Assembly: GCF_947500765.1 (NCBI RefSeq)
Contig: NZ_CANMTH010000005.1
Location: forward strand, 186,001-250,000
DNA from: an uncultured Formosa sp.
Lineage (GTDB): Bacteria > Bacteroidota > Bacteroidia > Flavobacteriales > Flavobacteriaceae
DNA: 64,000 nt
Direction of reading: 5' to 3'
Each line of letters opens with the position of its first letter. The first letter of the stretch is position 1. Shown piece after piece: positions 57,989 to 64,000 of this stretch. The translations under genes and the position numbers were made by a program. Below the pieces are notes generated by a model. That model saw only the letters and a program-made list of their open reading frames with translations, searched no databases and was not told the DNA's origin.

Positions 57989-60538
57989 ATGAAAAAATAC
58001 ATTCTAGCAGTCTATTGTGTTATGATCTTCTGCGCAAATTCGGCTATAGCACAAGACCGAACAGCGCTTCATAAAAGTGCGACTAAGCAAGCAAAGAATT
58101 TAGTTAAGCAGATGACTTTAGATGAAAAGATAAAGTTAATTGAAATGACTAGTTTACCTATTGAACGTTTAAATATTCCAGGGCATAATTGGTGGAATGA
58201 AGCATTGCATGGCGTAGCACGTCGTGGTGAAGCGACTCAGTTTCCCGTACCACTTTCTATGGCCTCTACTTGGAATCCGCCCTTAATTAAAGACATGACT
58301 ACCGCTATTAGTGATGAAGCTCGTGCACTTAATAATGCAGATTCTGCCGAAAATAAAGCAAAACGATATCACGGTTTAACTTTATGGAGTCCTGTAATTA
58401 ATATGGCACGCGATCCACGTTGGGGACGTACAGAAGAAACGTATGGCGAAGACCCGTTTTTAACCACGGAATTAGCGAGTTCTTTTGTCCATGGATTACA
58501 AGGAGACGATCCAAATTACTTAAAAACGGTCGCGACTATTAAACACTTTGTTGTAAATAATACAGAACATAATCGTTTGCATGTGCGTCCAGACGTATCG
58601 GAGCGTGCCTTACGTGAATATTATTTTCCAGCGTATCGCGATGTCATTGCACGAGAAGATGTAGAGTCTATAATGACATCATATAATGGATTAAACGGTA
58701 TTCCGTGTTCAGCGAATAAATGGTTGTTAACTGATGTTTTACGTGAAGAATGGGGCTTTAATGGAACTGTGGTTACTGATGTTGGTGTGCCAGGACATTT
58801 GGTTGAAAAACATAAATATGCTAAGAATGGACCAGAAGCTGCAATGATGATGATTACTGCTGGTGTAGATATGTATTCAGGATCGGATAGAGCTGCAGAA
58901 GTAAACGAAAGAGAATGGTCTAAGCAAGCAGTGGAGCAAGGTCTGATGAAAGAATCAGATTTAGATCAAGCAATTATTCGTAATCTAGCGACTCGTATTA
59001 AATTGGGGCTTTTACGTTCAGGCGAAGATAATCCGTATACTAAAATATCAACAGACGTGGTTGGTTCAGAAAATCATCTCGCGATTGCGCGTCAAATTGC
59101 ACGAGAAGGCGCTGTGTTATTGCAAAATAAAAACAATGTACTTCCAGCAACGCCAGAAAAATACAAATCTATTCTTTTTGCTGGGCCATATGTAAACGAT
59201 GCACCTTTTGGTGCCTATAGTGGAAACGCTGCAGGTATTGCTGCAACTCCTATGTTTGGTATGCAAGAAATAGCAGGAGATCAATTCGAAATTAAGAGTC
59301 AGTTAGGTGGAAAGTGGTTATTTATTCCGGAAGGAAACTTAAATGTCCCTGGAAAACCAAATACTAAAGGTGTTAAAGGTGAGTATTTTGCTGGGGTTAA
59401 ATTTGAAGGTACGCCTGTTTCTGTGAGAACAGATCGTGGTTTCGATCTCGATTTACCAAAACCTCTAGCACATATAGATCCAGAGATACCACAGCCAACG
59501 TTTTCGGCACGTTGGACGGCAGAATTAACTCCAAATCGTACTGGCCTTCATTATTTTTCAATCACGGCATTGAGCGGAGCGCGTGTTTGGATAAACGATG
59601 AAAAAATTCTTGATAATTGGCATAGTAAAGCACCAGATAACGAAGAATCTCAAGGGGTTTTTCTAGAAGAAGGAAAAGTGGTTGACTTAAAAGTAGAGTA
59701 TTATAATGGAGAAATAGAACCTGCTCGTGCGTTGTTAAAATGGGTAGAGCCACAAGAAGACGTAACGATTGAAAACCCAGAAGATAAATTACTTATTTAC
59801 GTAGGTGGGCTTACATGGAGAATGTCTAAAGAATCTCACGATCGCATGAATTCTATTTTACCAGAAGATCAGATGGAAGAAATAAAAGCATTGGCAGCTA
59901 TTTATCCTAATATGTTAGTGGTGCTTAATGGCGGAACAGTCATGCAATTGTCTGAATTAAATGACGTAGTGCCTTCCATACTTTTACAATGGTTTCCTGG
60001 GCAAGAAGGTGGTTATGCTTTAGCAGAACTTATTACTGGTAAGGTGAGTCCTTCAGGACATCTTCCGCTTACATTTTACACCGATCCAGATGAGTTACCA
60101 GACTTTGAAGATTACGAAATCAGTAAAGGAAGAACGTATATGTATATGAAAGATAATGTAACCTATCCATTTGGGTATGGGTTAAGTTATACTGCATTTA
60201 ATTATTCAGGATTGAAGGTTACACAGAATAAAAAAGAAGTGATAGCTGTTTTAGATGTGAAAAATACAGGAGTCATGAATGGCGATGATGTTATTCAATT
60301 ATATGTCACTAATTTAGATTCTAAAGTATATCAGCCTATTCGTCAGTTAAAGGCTTTTAAAAGAATTTCTGTTGCTAAAGGAGAAACGGAGCAAGTAACA
60401 TTGCGTTTTTCTATGGATGATATGCAATGGTGGGATGTAAATAAACAAAAATATGTTGTAAATCCTGGACGATACGAAATTCAGATAGGTAAGTCCTCAG
60501 CAGAAATTGTAGAGAAACAGATTATAACCGTTAAATAA
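57989..60538 (+). CDS. GH3 glycoside hydrolase with PA14 insert
   Basis: An 849 aa secreted enzyme (signal ending SAIAQ). The N-terminal barrel has KHFVVNNTEHNR and the nucleophile Asp264 in GTVVTDVGVPG. The alpha/beta-sandwich domain follows, with a PA14 domain inserted at about 455-590 (KGEYFAGVKFEGTPV...ALLKWVEP), then a fibronectin III-like tail (IQLYVTNLDSKVYQPIRQLKAFKR). PA14 inserts help substrate selection in beta-glucosidases and xylosidases of this family. A beta-xylosidase or beta-glucosidase role on oligosaccharides is expected. It has its own terminator upstream and appears to be transcribed alone. Confidence 0.93.
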   Translation: MKKYILAVYCVMIFCANSAIAQDRTALHKSATKQAKNLVKQMTLDEKIKLIEMTSLPIERLNIPGHNWWNEALHGVARRGEATQFPVPLSMASTWNPPLIKDMTTAISDEARALNNADSAENKAKRYHGLTLWSPVINMARDPRWGRTEETYGEDPFLTTELASSFVHGLQGDDPNYLKTVATIKHFVVNNTEHNRLHVRPDVSERALREYYFPAYRDVIAREDVESIMTSYNGLNGIPCSANKWLLTDVLREEWGFNGTVVTDVGVPGHLVEKHKYAKNGPEAAMMMITAGVDMYSGSDRAAEVNEREWSKQAVEQGLMKESDLDQAIIRNLATRIKLGLLRSGEDNPYTKISTDVVGSENHLAIARQIAREGAVLLQNKNNVLPATPEKYKSILFAGPYVNDAPFGAYSGNAAGIAATPMFGMQEIAGDQFEIKSQLGGKWLFIPEGNLNVPGKPNTKGVKGEYFAGVKFEGTPVSVRTDRGFDLDLPKPLAHIDPEIPQPTFSARWTAELTPNRTGLHYFSITALSGARVWINDEKILDNWHSKAPDNEESQGVFLEEGKVVDLKVEYYNGEIEPARALLKWVEPQEDVTIENPEDKLLIYVGGLTWRMSKESHDRMNSILPEDQMEEIKALAAIYPNMLVVLNGGTVMQLSELNDVVPSILLQWFPGQEGGYALAELITGKVSPSGHLPLTFYTDPDELPDFEDYEISKGRTYMYMKDNVTYPFGYGLSYTAFNYSGLKVTQNKKEVIAVLDVKNTGVMNGDDVIQLYVTNLDSKVYQPIRQLKAFKRISVAKGETEQVTLRFSMDDMQWWDVNKQKYVVNPGRYEIQIGKSSAEIVEKQIITVK

Positions 60539-60607
60539 CTAGACCCATTAGCATAAAATAAAAACAAAATAATTAAGCTATACTTCTATGGGTAATCATA
60601 ATTTTAA

Positions 60608-60766
60608 AAACTACAGTTAAAAAACTTAGAAGCTAAAGCTAACGGTATTCGATTATTTGAAAATGGAGGTTCTAGTAAAAAAATTAGTTCAAGTATGCAT
60701 TACCCCATGTTTCACCCCAATGTAAAAGGAGCTTATTATGCAGCCTATGCTAAAATAAGCAATTAA
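60608..60766 (+). pseudogene. Probable 3' fragment of a lost gene
   Basis: A 52-codon open frame with no start codon at its head reads KLQLKNLEAKANGIRLFENGG... and MHYPMFHPNVKGAYYAAYAKISN, then a stop. The composition is protein-like and it sits in coding orientation 34 bp before the box-hairpin module, the same spacing as the fucosidase gene to copy A (31 bp). I cannot name the family. A short ORF from ATG 60695 is possible but less likely. Confidence 0.35.
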
Positions 60767-60800
60767 AAAGGCTTTAAAATAATAAAAGAGCCTTAAAACA

Positions 60801-60901
60801 TCATAGTTTATACGGATTGAACTATGATTTAGAACAAATATCAATTAAAAAAAATAACATTGTATTATTCTTACGGGATGATGTACAATGTTATTTTTTT
60901 G
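60801..60901 (+). repeat. Intergenic module copy B: regulator box plus hairpin
   Basis: TCATAGTTTATACGGATTGAACTATGATTTA, in which CATAGTT and AACTATG form an inverted repeat with an 11-nt spacer, is followed by the perfect 12-bp hairpin AATAACATTGTA / TACAATGTTATT and a T-run. It aligns end to end with 55541-55640. The box starts about 217 bp before the next gene. Confidence 0.7.
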
Positions 60902-61032
60902 CTCAAAAAAGGAATAATATGTTGCTGCAGATTTATATGAATTATAAAAATAAATCAGTGTAAGTTTAGGAATTCAAGTCTCTTTAAGACGTGTTTAAAA
61001 TACATAATAAAAAACAAAAATAAGATTGTAAT

Positions 61033-62994
61033 ATGAAAATGAATACTTATAAAAGAATCGGAAAAGGTATCTTATACATGCCTTTCGTTGTTTTGATTTT
61101 AAGTTTGGTTAATTGTAAAAATGAAGTATCTAAAACTATTGAACCTTTAGATTTAAAAGCTTTTATTCAAGCAGCAAACCAGGATACGATTTATCCTTCA
61201 GTAACACAAATAGAGATGCTTAAAAAGGTGATGCCAAAAGACGCATTTCAGCCAGCACCAAAAATATCAGACCGAAAATATTGGAATGCCATTGCTGTTA
61301 CAAAATCAGGACAAGAATATTTGGAAAAAGCAAAGTCTTTATTAGATAAAGCACCAGAAGTTCCTATTTCAGACAGTATTTATCGTTTAGCAAATAAGGA
61401 AGGAAATCGTAAAATTTATAAACCAAGGTATTACAGAACCATGGATCGCTTAGAGCATTATATTCTTGCAGAATGTTTAGAAAATAAAGGTCTCTTTTTA
61501 CCTCAAATAGAAACCTATGCTAAAGCTATCTTATCTATGAAATCTTGGGTGCATCCAAATCATGACGATGGCAATAATGGAATTTTAGAAGGGAGACGTG
61601 TTTCTATAGATTTGGGAGCCCGAAAATTTGGATCGGTATTAGCTATCGCCGAATCGCTTTTACAAGATAAACTACCAGAAGATTTACGTACAGAAATTTC
61701 TAAGGAAATTCAAACACGTATCACAGATACTTATTTGAAGAGTACGAAATATTTAGATGAAAATAACACTTGGATAAAAAGTACAAGTAACTGGAATTCT
61801 GTTTGTACTAGTGGAGCCATTTTAGCAACCATAACCAATTCTCAAGATTACAATAAACGTTTAGTAGCAGTAGGATCGGCTTTAAATAGTATGCGATATT
61901 ATTTAACTGGTTTTGGAGAAGATGGGTATTGTTCTGAAGGTTTAGGATATTGGGGCTACGGATTTAGTCATTATTTATATTTAGCTCAGATTATATCAGA
62001 TTATTCAGACGGACAAATCGATATGTTTAAATTCGATAATCCTGAGAAGCTTAAAAACGTCGGAAACTTTCCAGAGAATTTTGTAATTCAAAAAGGACGA
62101 TGTGCTCCATTTGCCGATGGCGTTTCAAAAACATCAAGTAGCGGAAGCAATTTTGCGAATGTATTATCAGCGTATCATTATAATGCTATTCAGCCTACAG
62201 AAATACGTATGGAAGAAGCTGCCGAACAATTAATAGCTTGGAATCATCCCGCTTTATTTGAAGTAAGTAGCCAAGAAAAAACACCAGAATTACCTAGTCA
62301 TACGTATTTTGAAGATTTTGGTATGGTAATTTCTAGAGGGAAACAACAAACTCCTTTTTCAATCGCTTTAAAAGCAGGACATAATGCTGAAAACCATAAT
62401 CACAGCGATGTTGGTACTTATACTTTGGTTTTAGGCCAAGATGTTATGTCGGGAGATATCGGAGCACCTTCCTACACTGCTGGAGCATTTTCTCCTAAAA
62501 ACCCTGCACGTAGTTCTTGGGGACACCCACTTCCAAAACTAAATAATACTTTGCAATCTAATGGTATAGCACATAAAGGTGTGTTTACAAGTACAGATTT
62601 TAAAGCCGATAAAGATCAAGTTGTTGTAGATATTAAACCTGCTTACGATTTTCCTGTTTTAGAGCTATTAAAACGTACCATGACTAACGATAAAACGGGT
62701 TCAGGAACCATAACTATTGAAGACTATTTTGTTGCTTCAGAACCTATAACTTTTGAAACTGCAATTATGACTTTAAATAATTATAAAGTTGTAGATAAGA
62801 GTACCGTAATTTTAATGTCAAAACATCATAAAGTAAAAGCAGAAATTAAGAGTGAAGGCTTTAAATTTACCATAAAGGATGTAGAAGTACCTGTAAAGCA
62901 TTTACGAGAAGGCGGACCCGCATTTCGCATTGGAATTCAATCGGATAAAGCTGTAAATACTGGTAAAATTATTATTGTTTACACCCCACTTTAA
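61033..62994 (+). CDS. Heparinase II/III-fold polysaccharide lyase, lipoprotein
   Basis: A 653 aa lipoprotein (lipobox SLVNC). An alpha/alpha toroid (about 80-410; STSNWNSVCTSGAI, GFGEDGYCSEGLGYWGYG) is followed by the beta-sandwich with GHNAENHNHSDVGTYTLVLGQDVMSGDIG, the most canonical heparinase II/III active-site motif in this window. It differs from the other lyases here, which lack the NHNHSD form. With GH88 enzymes in the locus it could be an exo-lyase that trims oligosaccharides in the periplasm; that is inference. It is 33 bp before the final partial lyase gene. Confidence 0.92.
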   Translation: MKMNTYKRIGKGILYMPFVVLILSLVNCKNEVSKTIEPLDLKAFIQAANQDTIYPSVTQIEMLKKVMPKDAFQPAPKISDRKYWNAIAVTKSGQEYLEKAKSLLDKAPEVPISDSIYRLANKEGNRKIYKPRYYRTMDRLEHYILAECLENKGLFLPQIETYAKAILSMKSWVHPNHDDGNNGILEGRRVSIDLGARKFGSVLAIAESLLQDKLPEDLRTEISKEIQTRITDTYLKSTKYLDENNTWIKSTSNWNSVCTSGAILATITNSQDYNKRLVAVGSALNSMRYYLTGFGEDGYCSEGLGYWGYGFSHYLYLAQIISDYSDGQIDMFKFDNPEKLKNVGNFPENFVIQKGRCAPFADGVSKTSSSGSNFANVLSAYHYNAIQPTEIRMEEAAEQLIAWNHPALFEVSSQEKTPELPSHTYFEDFGMVISRGKQQTPFSIALKAGHNAENHNHSDVGTYTLVLGQDVMSGDIGAPSYTAGAFSPKNPARSSWGHPLPKLNNTLQSNGIAHKGVFTSTDFKADKDQVVVDIKPAYDFPVLELLKRTMTNDKTGSGTITIEDYFVASEPITFETAIMTLNNYKVVDKSTVILMSKHHKVKAEIKSEGFKFTIKDVEVPVKHLREGGPAFRIGIQSDKAVNTGKIIIVYTPL

Positions 62995-63027
62995 GTCAAC
63001 TTTATAAAGAAACAAACAAACAACAAC

Positions 63028-64000
63028 ATGTTTATAACCTATAATCAAATTAATTTAAAAACAATAAAAACAGGCTTAATGGCCTTGAGTTTATGTGTTT
63101 TTTCAACGGCCTTACAGGCTCAGAGTCAAGAAAAAATCCCTTTACCTAGTAACTTAGAGCAAGGTTATCCGCGTATATACATTACCCAATCAGAAAAAAA
63201 GGATTTGCAAAAAACCATTAAAAAGGAAAGTTGGGCTAAAGAGGTTTCTAATGGTTTACACAACCGCATAGATCAATATGTAGAGCGTCATAAAACTGAT
63301 CCTGAATGGATGGTGTCTCGACTTCAAATGTATTGGAAAACCAAGTCGACTAATGTATATGTAAATGGTATAAATTATTCGCATGCAGATGGTGAGGCAC
63401 CAGTTCCTACAGTTCGTTTTGTTGGTTCTCGAGATTATACAACACCTTACGGAACACCAAAATTAGAAGATGTTAAACCATATATGGACGATCCAAGAGG
63501 GTTGTGGTTGCCAAACAAGAGTAAAGAAGGTTCTCCTTTTGAATGGGCAGAAATTTCTAAAACAGGACGTGTAATTTATTCTATTAATGAACGCATTATA
63601 GAGCTTGGTCGCGATTCAGCATTTATGTATTGGATAGAAAATGATCCAGCTTATGCTAAATTTGCTTTTGATATTTTTCATACATATATGGAAGGCATGT
63701 CGTACCGTAGCGAGCCAATAGATTTATTAAACGGGCATATACAAACTTTAGTTGGATTTACAAATTTTCAAGTAATTCATGAAAATGTGTTAATCGATGT
63801 GGCGGAACTTTACGATTTTTTACATCCATATATTGAAGCAAATCATGCGCAAGACATTGCTATGTTTGATACCACCATTAAGCGTTGGATAGATCAAATT
63901 ATTAAAAACGGAGTGCCTCAAAATAATTGGAATTTACACCAAGCTAAAATTATATTAAAAGCTGCAATGGTACTTCAAGATAATAAGAATTATCAAGACG
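63028..64000 (+). CDS. N-terminal part of a heparinase II/III-fold polysaccharide lyase (cut by window end)
   Basis: This gene is missing from the ORF track because it runs off the window. From ATG 63028 the frame is open to the end (324 codons): signal peptide (STALQAQ), then YPRIYITQSEKKDL, DPEWMVSRLQMYWKTK, GEAPVPTVRFVGSRD and VPQNNWNLHQAK. It matches the N-terminal half of the 48887 protein almost block for block (GVPDNNWNLFQAR, SAPVPTVRFSG), so it is a further paralogue. The catalytic beta-sandwich lies beyond the window. Confidence 0.88.
   Translation, partial: MFITYNQINLKTIKTGLMALSLCVFSTALQAQSQEKIPLPSNLEQGYPRIYITQSEKKDLQKTIKKESWAKEVSNGLHNRIDQYVERHKTDPEWMVSRLQMYWKTKSTNVYVNGINYSHADGEAPVPTVRFVGSRDYTTPYGTPKLEDVKPYMDDPRGLWLPNKSKEGSPFEWAEISKTGRVIYSINERIIELGRDSAFMYWIENDPAYAKFAFDIFHTYMEGMSYRSEPIDLLNGHIQTLVGFTNFQVIHENVLIDVAELYDFLHPYIEANHAQDIAMFDTTIKRWIDQIIKNGVPQNNWNLHQAKIILKAAMVLQDNKNYQD

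Larger units (their letters stand above)
60539..61032 (+). other. Intergenic region with gene remnant and module copy B
   Basis: 494 bp. It contains an open fragment without a start (60608-60766), a hairpin AAGGCT / AGCCTT (60768-60794), the repeated box-hairpin module (60801-60901), and TTTAAGACGTGTT (60983-60995), which also occurs at 37910-37922 before another box-controlled gene. Confidence 0.55.

Noticed and set aside
508-64000. Type IX secretion C-terminal domains on the secreted enzymes
   Set aside because: No typical C-terminal sorting tail was seen on any protein; export by Sec, with or without a lipid anchor, explains them.
1-64000. CRISPR array, insertion sequence, tRNA or rRNA
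   Set aside because: No regularly spaced repeats, transposase-like protein or RNA gene was recognised by reading.
508-64000. Calling the locus a standard ulvan PUL
   Set aside because: GH88, GH39, GH43 and sulfatases would fit, but no GH78 rhamnosidase or PL24/25/28 lyase is present in the window and two fucosidase-type genes are; the rest of the locus is not visible.

Overview
The window looks like a large polysaccharide utilisation locus (PUL) from a marine member of the Bacteroidota, most likely Flavobacteriaceae. The evidence is AT-rich DNA, a SusC/SusD pair, a hybrid two-component system (HTCS), many lipoprotein or Sec-type signal peptides, four formylglycine-type sulfatases, and a dense set of glycoside hydrolases and heparinase II/III-type lyases. 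No rRNA, tRNA, transposase, CRISPR array or phage gene was seen. The organism is inferred from gene content only.

Layout: (1) 1-384 is the 3' end of a probable beta-helix protein. 508-7250 encodes a large heparinase II/III-fold lyase, a GH43-CBM6 and a GH39, ending in a terminator shared with the converging nrd genes. (2) 7473-9704 (minus) is an anaerobic class III ribonucleotide reductase pair, nrdD and nrdG, headed by a well-formed cobalamin riboswitch (9843-10024, minus); this is metabolically unrelated to the PUL. (3) 10403-14572 is the HTCS regulator. (4) 14943-24787 is an operon-like run: GH88 unsaturated glucuronyl hydrolase, nucleoside-hydrolase-like protein, sodium:solute symporter, FAD-dependent oxidoreductase, heparinase-fold lyase, and a beta-helix protein carrying what looks like a circularly permuted SGNH esterase. 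(5) 24949-29226 holds two sulfatases and a DUF1080 protein. (6) 29856-31073 is a second GH88. (7) 32180-37353 is susC-susD. (8) 38039-42828 holds a GH43/117-like propeller protein, a sugar-porter MFS transporter, an esterase and a sulfatase, followed by a decayed 5' fragment of a heparinase-type gene. (9) 43020-55509 holds GH30, a sulfatase, two adjacent heparinase-fold lyases, a GH141-like beta-helix protein with a C-terminal PDZ domain, and a GH29 fucosidase. (10) 55779-64000 holds a membrane-anchored XRE regulator, an SGNH hydrolase whose N-terminal domain is a copy of the GH29 C-terminal domain, a GH3 with a PA14 insert, a lipoprotein heparinase-fold lyase and the 5' part of a further one.

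How the genes work together (inference from families): periplasmic or surface lyases would cut a uronic-acid-containing chain, sulfatases and SGNH/CE1-like esterases would strip sulfate and acyl groups, the GH88 enzymes would remove the 4,5-unsaturated uronate, and GH3, GH29, GH30, GH39, GH43 and the GH141-like enzyme would release sugars such as xylose and fucose. SusCD imports oligosaccharides across the outer membrane, and the SSS and MFS carriers import monomers. The combination suggests a sulfated, uronate-, xylose- and probably fucose-containing algal polysaccharide. GH78 rhamnosidase and the PL24/25/28 ulvan lyases are not seen here, so I do not assign ulvan. A recurring TGAACTATAATTTA-like box precedes several transcription units and may be the HTCS operator.
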